A DNA stretch of 64,000 bases from Microbispora hainanensis (GTDB lineage Bacteria > Actinomycetota > Actinomycetes > Streptosporangiales > Streptosporangiaceae): positions 1-64,000 of the forward strand of contig NZ_VIRM01000033.1 in NCBI RefSeq assembly GCF_006874475.1, read 5' to 3'. Numbering within the stretch: position 1 is the first letter of the stretch; the number at the start of each line of letters is the position of its first letter. Below the pieces are notes generated by a model. It was not told the DNA's origin. It saw only the letters and a program-made list of their open reading frames with translations, and did not search any database. The position numbers and the translations under genes are program-made. This document shows, piece after piece, positions 1-7,281 of this stretch.

Positions 1-71
1 CCTATACCTCCCCACGCGCTGCCGGTGGCTTCACTATAGGCTCTTACCTCAGGCGTGACAGGAATCTTGCA

Positions 72-986
72 TTATTCCGCAGCTCGTCCTCGTTTTTCGG
101 ACAGCCACCTTTCTGCGAAGGCCACGGCCTTCGGCAGCGAGAAGAGCCTGCTGTCCGCTTTTCCGACCCGGCCCCGCCTGATCTTCTCGGTTCGCTCCAT
201 CTCGGCGCCGCACTCCGCGAAATCACGGTCGTCCAGCACCACGTCCTGGTAATAGGTCCAGGTCCGTCGCCCGTCCACCTGCACCACGCATCCGTACCGC
301 ACCTCCGGCGGGTCGGGCCGGTAGCGGTATTCCGCCAGGTGGAAGGCGCTGCACTTGTCGAAACCGACGCCGAGCAGCAGCACGACCGCCTCCGCCTTCG
401 CGAGCTTGGCCAGCGGCGACCGCTCTCCGAGATGGCACGTGAGATCGTGGCCGGCCATGAGCGACTCCGCGGTCGGTCCGACGGCGGCGAAGGAGGTCTG
501 CGGGTGCTCGCTGCGGACCGCGTTCTCCAGCAGGCGTACGTGCTCCGCAAGGCTGCCGCACTCGATCGCGGAACTCCGCCTCACGTCGAAGGCGGGCATG
601 CTGTCGCGGTACGCCCTGATCTCCTCGTCCGTCATCCCTCGGGTGACCGCGCGGTAGGCGTGGGACGTCTCCGAGTTGCCGGACGTGAAGGTGGGGACGA
701 CGAGCGTGCCCCCGGCGCCGAGAACGCGCATCAAGGCGCCGGCCAGCGTCGCGACTCCTCCGTCGATCGTGCCGATGCTGCGCAGCGAGGCGTGCACCAG
801 CGCGGTCTGGCCGGAGCGCAGCCCCAGCCGGCGCAGGGAGTGGACCAGCGCGTCCTGCCCGAAACCGTGCTTCAGCGGGCCGGGGAGGCGTTCCGGTGAC
901 GCGGGCGGCACAAGGGTCGTCGAGATCGTGGAAAGACGGCTGAGCAGCGAGACGAACGCGAGGGCGGACAGACGGAGGCCCCGCAT
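72..986 (-). CDS. AAC(3)-family N-acetyltransferase of the Fxs cassette
   Basis: A 304-residue protein of the aminoglycoside 3-N-acetyltransferase fold, which moves acetyl groups from acetyl-CoA to amines. Recognisable family blocks are LVHASLRSIG, VPTFTSGNS, HPQTSFAAVG (with the conserved His), SPLAKL and LLLGVGFDKCSAFHLAE. The first ~45 residues are not typical of the family, so the true start may lie further inside. The gene begins 3 nt after the fxsB stop and is the last gene of the minus-strand fxsA-fxsB unit, so co-transcription is very likely. As I recall, AAC(3)-like genes often neighbour fxsB, so the substrate may be the modified peptide and not an antibiotic; that is inference. It should not be read as an aminoglycoside-resistance gene from homology alone. 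Confidence 0.8.
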   Translation of the reverse strand: MRGLRLSALAFVSLLSRLSTISTTLVPPASPERLPGPLKHGFGQDALVHSLRRLGLRSGQTALVHASLRSIGTIDGGVATLAGALMRVLGAGGTLVVPTFTSGNSETSHAYRAVTRGMTDEEIRAYRDSMPAFDVRRSSAIECGSLAEHVRLLENAVRSEHPQTSFAAVGPTAESLMAGHDLTCHLGERSPLAKLAKAEAVVLLLGVGFDKCSAFHLAEYRYRPDPPEVRYGCVVQVDGRRTWTYYQDVVLDDRDFAECGAEMERTEKIRRGRVGKADSRLFSLPKAVAFAERWLSEKRGRAAE

Positions 987-989
987 GTG

Positions 990-3179
990 TCACTCCGGCC
1001 GGGAGCCCGCGGGCTGGGGCAGGCGGGTGACGGCTTCGGTCAGTTTCGCGGCGAACCGGTGTCCCGCCGCCGGGAGCGTGGCGTCGCTGATCCGGCCGAT
1101 CGTCGTCGCCAGCCGCGCGCGTTCCTCCTCACCGAGAAGAGCGGCGACGGAAAGGAGCCCGTACGCGTCGCACAGCAGCCGCTCGTGGTTCGCGTCGCCG
1201 CCGGCGAGGTCGAGCAGGTCGAGCAGCGCCCCGAGCTGGGCCCGGTGGAAATGCTCGACGAGCAGCCGGGCCGTCGTCTCAGGGCCGGCGCCGAGCGGGA
1301 GGGCGATCGCGCCGTACGCTGCGCGGCTCGTCGCGCCCGGCGCAGACGGAGCCAGGGGCGTCAGGACGCGCAGGCCGTCGCGCATGGCGGCCCGCTGATC
1401 GTCGGTCAGGAAGGTGAGAGCGGCAGGGACCACCTCGCCCCATTCGGTGGCCGTCTCGCCGGTGAGCCGGTCCTCGACCGGCAGGCCGTAGCAGTCGCGG
1501 TAGGGATCGACGTCGTCGAGGAGCAGACGGAGCCCGGCGCCGTCGACCAGGCGGACGGGCTCCCAGAGCCCGCTGTCCTCGGCATGCCATCGGCCGCCGA
1601 CCCTCACGGCGAACGACCCGTCGTGCACTTCGACATCGGCGCGGTCTTCTCCGGCTGCGCGCATGCGGCCGAGGGCGGGCAGATGCACGAAGCCATGGAC
1701 GACCGGCACCGTGACCTTCACGGCCAGACCGGTCCGTACGGCGGCGACCGCGGCGACGGCAGCGAGATGACCGGTGTCGGCGGCGGTGAGCGAGGCGGGA
1801 TCGACGGCCGCGCAGCGCGCCGCCCAGGCACGGACGTAGGGGTGGCTCAGCAGGTCGTCGATCGCGGCGCGGTCCGCCCGCTCCGCGTCCACGAGGACGG
1901 ACCAGGACTCCTCGTCGGCGGCGACCGTCGCCGCGCGGCGCGCCGCCAGGCGTGCTCTGCTGAGCTGCGGGGCTCGCAGACGGGCGATATCGTCCGGCGT
2001 GGCGCTTCCCGACGCCATGGCGTCCACGGTGGCGACCGGCAGCCGGTGGACGGCAGCCGCCGGGCGCCGCCGCTCGTGCGCGACCAGGTGGGAGATCAGC
2101 CGGAAGAGGTCCGCGCAGTAGACCGAGGGGTTGGCGAAGCCCGAGCCCGTCCGGTAGCGGTGCGCGTACAGGCCGCCGCCGCAGCTGGTCACGAGCGGGC
2201 AGCGGCGGCATTCCTCGGACAGGGAGTCCAGGCCTCCCTGACGTGCAGCGAAGCCGGGGTGCCGTGCGGCCTCGCTCAGCGAGTGATGGAAGACGTCGAA
2301 TCCGGTCGCGGGCGCGCCGTCGAAGGAGGTTTTGAGCGAATCTGCCTGCTCGTAGGCGCCGTCGGTCTCGAGGACGACGAGGTCGGAGGGCCGCAGGCCG
2401 AGCGACTCGGTCTGGCTGTCCCCGCCCGAGGCGGTCAGGATGATCGAGTCGAACATCCTGATCGGGACCGGCCTGCCGTCCGCGCGCCACCGGTCGTGCA
2501 CGGTGATCAGCCAGTCGGCGTAGGCGGTGTCCCGGCCGGCGGGCCGCAGTGGGGGGTTGTCCCACGTGGCGTGTGGCAGCAGGAAGTCGACGCGTGGAGG
2601 GCGCAGCGCGACGAGCGCCTCGTATACCGCGATGGGATCGTTGCGGACGTCGATGGTGCACAACAGCCCGGCGTAAAGATGCGGATAGTCGTCCCGCAGC
2701 AGGGTGATCGCCCGGATGACCTGCTCGTAACTGCTGCGGCCGTTGGCGTAGAGCCGATGGCGGTCGTTCGCCACGCGGTCGCCGTCGATCGACACGCCGA
2801 CCTTGACGCCCTCGTCCGCGAACATGTCGCAGAACGCCCGTGACAGGAGCACGCCGTTGGTGTGGATCCGCAGGTCGAGGTCGCAGACACCCTCGACCGC
2901 CCGGCGGAGCGTACGTGCGAAACGCCGGAGCCGCTCGATTCCGGCGAGGAGGGGCTCGCCTCCGTGGAAGACGACGTGCGTCGTCCGGATTCGATGCTCG
3001 GCGGCATGCTCTGCGATCCGGTCCGCCGCCCGGACGGCGGTCTCGTCGGACATCACCACCGGCCGTCCCCGCCAGCTGGTGTCGGCGTGTTCGTACACGT
3101 AGCAGTGATCGCAGGCCAGATCACACCTGCTCGCCACTTTGAGCACGAACTGCCGGAACGGCACGATGGGCGGACGCAT
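990..3179 (-). CDS. fxsB: Radical SAM/SPASM protein FxsB with inactivated HExxH-like extension
   Basis: A 729-residue peptide-modifying radical SAM enzyme. The [4Fe-4S]-SAM motif CxxxCxxC is C19, C23 and C26, inside the typical PFRQFVLKV...DLACDHCYVYEHAD start. A SPASM-type cysteine cluster (ECRRCPLVTSCGGG, later NPSVYCADLF) follows at roughly 330-375. The last ~340 residues match the HExxH-type domain found in FxSxx-COOH systems, but where a zinc site HEFQH would be expected the protein reads EHFHR (642-646), so the metallohydrolase motif is lost. The gene is in the same reading frame as fxsA upstream, separated only by the TGA of fxsA and five codons. There is no clear ribosome binding site, which suggests translational coupling. 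The expected role is post-translational modification of the FxsA peptide; the chemistry cannot be read from sequence. Confidence 0.9.
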   Translation of the reverse strand: MRPPIVPFRQFVLKVASRCDLACDHCYVYEHADTSWRGRPVVMSDETAVRAADRIAEHAAEHRIRTTHVVFHGGEPLLAGIERLRRFARTLRRAVEGVCDLDLRIHTNGVLLSRAFCDMFADEGVKVGVSIDGDRVANDRHRLYANGRSSYEQVIRAITLLRDDYPHLYAGLLCTIDVRNDPIAVYEALVALRPPRVDFLLPHATWDNPPLRPAGRDTAYADWLITVHDRWRADGRPVPIRMFDSIILTASGGDSQTESLGLRPSDLVVLETDGAYEQADSLKTSFDGAPATGFDVFHHSLSEAARHPGFAARQGGLDSLSEECRRCPLVTSCGGGLYAHRYRTGSGFANPSVYCADLFRLISHLVAHERRRPAAAVHRLPVATVDAMASGSATPDDIARLRAPQLSRARLAARRAATVAADEESWSVLVDAERADRAAIDDLLSHPYVRAWAARCAAVDPASLTAADTGHLAAVAAVAAVRTGLAVKVTVPVVHGFVHLPALGRMRAAGEDRADVEVHDGSFAVRVGGRWHAEDSGLWEPVRLVDGAGLRLLLDDVDPYRDCYGLPVEDRLTGETATEWGEVVPAALTFLTDDQRAAMRDGLRVLTPLAPSAPGATSRAAYGAIALPLGAGPETTARLLVEHFHRAQLGALLDLLDLAGGDANHERLLCDAYGLLSVAALLGEEERARLATTIGRISDATLPAAGHRFAAKLTEAVTRLPQPAGSRPE

Positions 3180-3194
3180 TACGAGCTGGTTGAA

Positions 3195-3311
3195 TCAGAT
3201 GGACGAATTGAACTCGCCTGACGTCTCCCCGGGCCGATCGTCCGACAGTCCGGACAGCGGAGAAGCGGTGACATCGGCGGCGTGTGTCGCATACGTCGCG
3301 TCGTTGTGCAT
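3195..3311 (-). CDS. fxsA: FxSxx-COOH precursor peptide (FxsA), 38 residues
   Basis: A small gene found by reading the minus strand upstream of fxsB. It starts ATG at 3311, preceded by CAGGTG 5 nt before the codon, and ends TGA at 3195-3197. The peptide starts MHNDATYATHAADV, is rich in Ser, Thr, Asp and Ala, has no Cys or signal peptide, and ends in GEFNSSI. The terminal F-N-S-S-I is exactly the F-x-S-x-x-carboxyl end that defines the FxsA substrate family, and the gene sits directly before a radical SAM enzyme of the matching family. It is shorter than the usual ~50-70 residue members. The Phe and Ser of the tail are the likely modification region. The context makes the call strong although the peptide is too short for most gene finders. 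Confidence 0.88.
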   Translation of the reverse strand: MHNDATYATHAADVTASPLSGLSDDRPGETSGEFNSSI

Positions 3312-3636
3312 AGCGGCACCTGTTTCTGGGCATGAGAGCAATCGATATTTGGACCCCGCTGTGCAGGGGACGCCTGCTTATGTATCCGCAGGTGAACGCG
3401 CCTACGCCCGACGGGGCCTAAAACCGGGAATCTTAACAGGAGAATATTAAGGAAGGGGTTACCTGCGGTATTGGCGCTACTGGAAACTTGCAATACTGGG
3501 CGTTTTATTCCTCGATGTGTCCGATTGTCTGCTAGAACAGGTATCAGCGCATAGTGAGCTTTTCGGGGTCTATGAGGTGATCGCGGGGCGCATCAGGGAA
3601 GCCGGCCGGCGCGTGCAGGCCCTCGGCGGGCGCGGA
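3312..3636. other. Intergenic region between the fxs cassette and the aminotransferase
   Basis: About 325 nt without a gene, more AT-rich than its surroundings and holding divergent promoters. A short palindrome CTTAA-N10-TTAAG lies at 3432-3451. On the minus strand a TAAGAT hexamer (complement of 3430-3435) could be a -10 element for fxsA with a leader of roughly 110 nt. No riboswitch or terminator was recognised. Confidence 0.35.
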
Positions 3637-3642
3637 TAGGGT
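3637..3642 (+). promoter_or_regulatory. Leaderless-type -10 element TAGGGT
   Basis: TAGGGT lies 7 nt before the GTG at 3650, so transcription would start at the start codon. This favours GTG 3650 over GTG 3641 for the aminotransferase. Confidence 0.5.
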
Positions 3643-3649
3643 GAGGGCC

Positions 3650-4825
3650 GTGAGGGAGCCGCTGGTGCGGCGGATGCGGGAGTTCGGGACGACCGTGTTC
3701 GCCACGATGACGAAGCTGGCCGTGGAGACGGGCTCGATCAACCTGGGCCAGGGTTTCCCCGACACCGACGGACCGGAGCGCATGCTGGAGCATGCGGTCG
3801 AGGCCGTGCGGAGCGGGCTCAACCAGTACCCGCCAGGACCGGGCCTCCCCGAGCTGAGGCAGGCGGTCGCCGAGCACCGCAAGCAGTGGTACGGCCTCGC
3901 CTACGACCCCGACGGGGAGGTCCTCGTCACCGTCGGCGCCACCGAGGCCATCGCCGCGACGATCCTCGCGCTCTGCGAACCGGGTGACGAAGTGGTGCTC
4001 TTCGAGCCCTACTACGACTCGTACGCCGCTGCCGTCGCGCTCGCGGGAGCCGTGCGCAGGGCGGTCACGCTGCGTGTCGACGCGGGGAGGTTCACCTTCG
4101 ACCCGGCCGAACTGGAGGCCGCGATCACGCCCCGCACCCGGGCGATCCTGGTCAACTCGCCGCACAACCCGACCGGCACCGTCTTCACCCGTGAGGAGCT
4201 GGAGTGCGTCGCCCGGGTCTGCCGGGAGCACGACCTGATCGCGGTGACCGACGAGGTCTACGAGCATCTCGCCTTCGACGGCGTCGAGCACGTGCCGCTC
4301 GCCACGCTGCCGGGCATGCGCGAGCGTACGGTCATGATCTCCTCCGCGGGCAAGACCTTCAGCGTCACCGGCTGGAAGACCGGCTGGGTGTGCGCTCCGG
4401 CGCCGCTCACCGGCGCCGTGCAGGCGGTCAAGCAGTTCCTCACCTTCACCGCGAACGCCCCCTGGCAGGTCGCGGTCGCGTACGCCCTCCGCGAGGAGAT
4501 GGAGTGGGTCGCGGCGCAGCGGGCGGCCCTGCAGGCCAAGCGGGACCGCCTCATCACGGGCCTGACGGAGGCCGGCTTCGACGTGCTGCGGCCGGCCGGC
4601 ACCTACTTCGTGCAGACCGACATACGGCCGCTCGGCTTCGAGGACGGCCTGGAGCTGGCCCGCCGGCTGCCCGAGCTGGCGGGAGTGGTGGCCATCCCGA
4701 CCCAGGTCTTCTACGACCACCCCGAACGGGGGCGTCACTACCTGCGGTTCGCCTTCTGCAAGCGGGACGAGGTCATCGACGAGGCGGTGACCCGCCTGCG
4801 CCGCCTTGGTAGCGATCACGTTTGA
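3650..4825 (+). CDS. PLP-dependent class I/II aminotransferase
   Basis: A 391-residue fold-type I aminotransferase (394 if the GTG at 3641 is used). Family blocks in order are LGQGFPDTDGP near the N-terminus, NQYPPGPGLPELR, TVGATEAI, NSPHNPTGTVF, TDEVYEHL and SSAGKTFSVTGWKTGW, whose Lys (about residue 235) should bind PLP. LRFAFCK near the end carries the Arg that holds the substrate carboxylate. The closest families I recognise are actinobacterial N-succinyldiaminopimelate aminotransferase (DapC) and kynurenine/glutamine aminotransferases, which cannot be separated by eye. It stands alone, with no lysine-pathway gene beside it. The TAGGGT 7 nt upstream of GTG 3650 suggests leaderless expression. 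Confidence 0.88.
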   Translation: MREPLVRRMREFGTTVFATMTKLAVETGSINLGQGFPDTDGPERMLEHAVEAVRSGLNQYPPGPGLPELRQAVAEHRKQWYGLAYDPDGEVLVTVGATEAIAATILALCEPGDEVVLFEPYYDSYAAAVALAGAVRRAVTLRVDAGRFTFDPAELEAAITPRTRAILVNSPHNPTGTVFTREELECVARVCREHDLIAVTDEVYEHLAFDGVEHVPLATLPGMRERTVMISSAGKTFSVTGWKTGWVCAPAPLTGAVQAVKQFLTFTANAPWQVAVAYALREEMEWVAAQRAALQAKRDRLITGLTEAGFDVLRPAGTYFVQTDIRPLGFEDGLELARRLPELAGVVAIPTQVFYDHPERGRHYLRFAFCKRDEVIDEAVTRLRRLGSDHV

Positions 4826-4861
4826 TTACCAAGCGTTACTGCTCAAATGCTATTGGTTGAT

Positions 4862-4878
4862 GGTATCAGTGTGATACC
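4862..4878. promoter_or_regulatory. Palindromic operator of the toxin-antitoxin pair
   Basis: GGTATCA-GTG-TGATACC is a perfect 7-bp inverted repeat with a 3-nt centre, 19 nt before the antitoxin start and just upstream of the -10 element TAGGAT. Its position fits autoregulation by the ribbon-helix-helix antitoxin. Confidence 0.65.
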
Positions 4879-4884
4879 GCGCCG

Positions 4885-4890
4885 TAGGAT
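4885..4890 (+). promoter_or_regulatory. Leaderless-type -10 element TAGGAT
   Basis: TAGGAT ends 6 nt before the ATG at 4897, so the toxin-antitoxin transcript would begin at or next to the start codon. Confidence 0.5.
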
Positions 4891-4896
4891 GGGGGC

Positions 4897-5100
4897 ATGG
4901 CCATGACGCTTCGCCTGACCGACGAGCAGACCGAGGCCCTCCGGCGGCGTGCCGAGAAGGAAGGCCGGAGCATGCAGCAGATCGTCGTTGCCGCGGTGGA
5001 GGAGTACCTCGCCCGGCACACCGCCGATGAGGAGGTACACCGCCTCGGTGTCGAGGCGGTGCGCCGCTGGAAGCCGGTGCTCGACCGCCTCGCCCAGTGA
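4897..5100 (+). CDS. Ribbon-helix-helix antitoxin (CopG/Arc-like)
   Basis: A 67-residue protein starting MAMTLRLTDEQTEALRRRA. A short beta strand (residues 2-7) followed by two helices up to EEYLARH matches the MetJ/Arc/CopG DNA-binding fold of antitoxins. The charged remainder ending in RRWKPVLDRLAQ would neutralise the toxin. The stop overlaps the toxin start by 4 nt (GTGA), the usual coupling in type II toxin-antitoxin operons. Doc toxins are often paired with Phd antitoxins; here the partner is a ribbon-helix-helix protein. A perfect palindrome at 4862-4878 lies in the promoter. ATG 4903 is an alternative start. Confidence 0.82.
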   Translation: MAMTLRLTDEQTEALRRRAEKEGRSMQQIVVAAVEEYLARHTADEEVHRLGVEAVRRWKPVLDRLAQ

Positions 5101-5477
5101 CCCGCTACCTCTCGGTCGAGCAGGTTCTGGATCTGGCCGAACTGGCCGTTGAGGGCACACCCCAGCTCCGAGATTTCGGTCTGCTCGACTCGGCCGTCCA
5201 CCGGCCGCAGGCGAGAATGTTCGACCAGGAGGCATACCCCGATCTTCTGGCAAAGGCCGCTGCGCTGCTGCACGCACTAGCGATCAACCACCCCTTTGTC
5301 GACGGGAACAAGCGGGTGGCCTGGGTCTCCACTGTGGTCTTCCTCGCCTACAACGGCATGGAGGTGGACACGGATGACGACTCGGCCTACGACCTGGTGA
5401 TCGCGGTGGCGTCGGGGAAGCTGACCGAGGTCGACGAGATCGCGGACGTCTTGCGCGGCTTCACCGCCTCATCCTGA
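5097..5477 (+). CDS. doc: Doc/Fic-family toxin
   Basis: A 126-residue Fic-fold protein of Doc size. The catalytic motif is HPFVDGNKR at residues 65-73, with His65, Asp69 and the GNKR anion-binding turn. Fic AMP-transferases have HPFxxGNGR, whereas Doc proteins, which phosphorylate elongation factor Tu, have HxFxDANKR. The Asp and the Lys at 72 place this protein with Doc. The GTG start overlaps the antitoxin stop. Its last 17 nt overlap the 3' end of the convergent TMEM175-like gene. Growth arrest through EF-Tu modification is expected from the family and was not observed. Confidence 0.88.
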   Translation: MTRYLSVEQVLDLAELAVEGTPQLRDFGLLDSAVHRPQARMFDQEAYPDLLAKAAALLHALAINHPFVDGNKRVAWVSTVVFLAYNGMEVDTDDDSAYDLVIAVASGKLTEVDEIADVLRGFTASS

Positions 5478-6102
5478 GCACCCGGACCGTGCCGGCGGCG
5501 ACGAGCGGGGTGGCCAGCCACAGGAAGGGCACCGCGTCGACCGCCCACGCGCTCGCCGCGGCGGTGAGCAGCCAGTAGATCCCGATGGCCCAATAGATGA
5601 AGGCGTTGGCGCGCAGGCGTTGCAGGTCGGTGTCCGGCCGGTGCAGGCGCTGTGCCAGCACCAGGGTGAACAGCGCGCCCTGGGCGAGCAGCAGGATCGC
5701 CTCGTTGCCGGCGAACAGGCCGGTCGCCAGGGCCCTGCCATCCGCCTCGGCCGGCAGATGGCTGGCGTTGGCCTCGCCGAAGAGCGACGTCGTGTACGGA
5801 AGGAAGACCACGAAGAACAGCAGCGGGATGTGCAACAGGAGGACCAGCTGGGACACCCGCTGGAGCTGGTCGAACAGCGTGTGATGGGCCCGCCACGTGA
5901 ACCAGAGCATGAGAAAGGCGATGGCGAAGGCCATGAAGGAGCCGAAGTGGTCGCCGAAGAACGATCCCAGCCGCCGGAAGTCCTCGCCCTCCGGGCGCGG
6001 GAGTTCCAGGGCGAGCAGCGTGATCGCGATCGCGAATATCGCGTCGGCGAAGATGCCGACACGTTCGTGCGTGAGCCCGGGACGCACCTGAGGCATGGCC
6101 AT
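5461..6102 (-). CDS. TMEM175-family (DUF1211) potassium channel-like membrane protein
   Basis: A 213-residue integral membrane protein with about six hydrophobic helices. The N-terminal RVGIFADAIFAIAITLL matches the signature of bacterial TMEM175 channels, whose first helix carries the FSD motif; here it reads FAD (18-20). The family conducts K+ without the usual TVGYG filter. The ATG at 6102 is chosen because GGAGAG precedes it by a proper distance; ATG 6096 is also possible. It converges on and overlaps the Doc toxin gene and is transcribed away from the carbamate kinase. Much longer in-frame extensions upstream look like read-through of the complementary strand. Confidence 0.85.
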   Translation of the reverse strand: MAMPQVRPGLTHERVGIFADAIFAIAITLLALELPRPEGEDFRRLGSFFGDHFGSFMAFAIAFLMLWFTWRAHHTLFDQLQRVSQLVLLLHIPLLFFVVFLPYTTSLFGEANASHLPAEADGRALATGLFAGNEAILLLAQGALFTLVLAQRLHRPDTDLQRLRANAFIYWAIGIYWLLTAAASAWAVDAVPFLWLATPLVAAGTVRVLRMRR

Positions 6103-6333
6103 GCGGCTCTCCAATAAAAGGGGGGCAGAGGCGAGCATTCTGGCAGAAGCCGCCTCGAACGGAAGGCGGAAGGCGACGGGACGGCCATGGGCCCGGGGCT
6201 CGATGGAAACGGCCTCACCGCGCACGTCACCGAGCTTGCGCAGCTGAGCCTGGTTGCTGAGCTTGGTGAAATCTGCCCATGGATGCGGCAGGGGTGGGCG
6301 AGACTCGCCAATGAAGGCCGGGATGGGGCTGGA

Positions 6334-6339
6334 TAGTTT
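6334..6339 (+). promoter_or_regulatory. Leaderless-type -10 element TAGTTT
   Basis: TAGTTT ends 6 nt before the GTG at 6346 of the carbamate kinase gene and supports that start. Confidence 0.5.
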
Positions 6340-6345
6340 CCGGAT

Positions 6346-7281
6346 GTGGGCGGACGCGTACTGATCGCACTGGGCGGCAACGCCATGACGGCTCCCGACG
6401 GGAGCGCGTCCCCGGCCGACCAGCAGCGGGCGATCGGCGAGGCGATGGCCCACGTGGCGGCGCTCAGCAGGGCCGGGCACGAGGTGGTGCTCACCCACGG
6501 CAACGGCCCGCAGGTCGGCAACCTCCTGCTGAAGAACCAGCTCGCCGCCCACGTCGTGCCGCCCGTGCCGCTCGACTGGTGTGTGGCACAGACGCAGGGC
6601 ACGATCGGCACGCTCATCATGAACGCCCTGCAGCGCGAGCTGGGGCACGCCCGGGTCGCGGCGATCGTCACCCGCACGCTCGTGGACCCGGCCGACCCGG
6701 CGTTCCAGGACCCGGTCAAGCCGATCGGGCGGTATTTCGGGGAGGAGGAGGCGCGCCGCTTCGAGGGGCACGGCCAGGTCTGGCGGCGGTTCGACCGCGG
6801 ATGGCGGCGGGTGGTCGCCTCGCCGCGGCCCGTGGAGATCCTGGACGCCTCCGCCGCCGTCGCGCTCATCGACGCCGGATTCACCGTGGTCGCCGCGGGA
6901 GGCGGGGGAGTGCCGGTCGTGCGGCAGGAGGACGGCGCGCTGACCGGGATCGAGGCCGTGATCGACAAGGACCTCGCCGCCGCCGCGCTCGCGGTCGCCG
7001 TGGGCGCCACCGACCTCGTGATCGCGACCGACGTGCCGAACGCCGCCGTGGACTTCGGCACGCCCCGCGCCCGCCCGATCGGGGAGATCGACGTGGCCGC
7101 CCTGCGCGAGTTGCAGGCGGCCGGTCACTTCGCCGGAGGCAGCATGGGACCCAAGGTCGAGGCCGCCCTGTGCTTCGCGGAGGAGACCGGCGGCCGGGCC
7201 GTGATCACCTCGCTGCACCACATCGGTGCCGCGCTGTCAGGAAATATCGGTACGAGGGTGTACAGAGGGGTGGAGAGATAG
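6346..7281 (+). CDS. arcC: Carbamate kinase
   Basis: A 311-residue amino-acid-kinase-fold enzyme that interconverts carbamate plus ATP with carbamoyl phosphate plus ADP. Signatures are ALGGNAM at the N-terminus, HGNGPQVGN, the substrate loop [52 protein letters not shown] and [11 protein letters not shown]. There is no arcA or arcB nearby, so this is not an arginine deiminase operon. The TAG stop overlaps the GTG of the next gene by 1 nt, so the two are translated together. The partner is a ring-opening amidohydrolase, so the kinase probably uses carbamate released from an N-heterocycle or ureide and yields ATP or carbamoyl phosphate. That role is inferred from context. Confidence 0.9.
   Translation: MGGRVLIALGGNAMTAPDGSASPADQQRAIGEAMAHVAALSRAGHEVVLTHGNGPQVGNLLLKNQLAAHVVPPVPLDWCVAQTQGTIGTLIMNALQRELGHARVAAIVTRTLVDPADPAFQDPVKPIGRYFGEEEARRFEGHGQVWRRFDRGWRRVVASPRPVEILDASAAVALIDAGFTVVAAGGGGVPVVRQEDGALTGIEAVIDKDLAAAALAVAVGATDLVIATDVPNAAVDFGTPRARPIGEIDVAALRELQAAGHFAGGSMGPKVEAALCFAEETGGRAVITSLHHIGAALSGNIGTRVYRGVER

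Noticed and set aside
72-986. Aminoglycoside resistance determinant
   Set aside because: The fold matches AAC(3), but the gene is locked into an fxs peptide cassette and similar chromosomal homologues are common; homology alone does not support resistance.
987-2843. Long plus-strand open frame (618 codons) opposite fxsB
   Set aside because: It is the complementary shadow of a gene with clear radical SAM motifs; the translation is Arg/Gly/Asp-rich with no domain and no promoter.
6103-6333. Extended N-terminus for the TMEM175-like protein
   Set aside because: The frame is open further upstream, but the extra residues lack membrane character, whereas ATG 6102 has a good GGAGAG site and begins right before the family motif.
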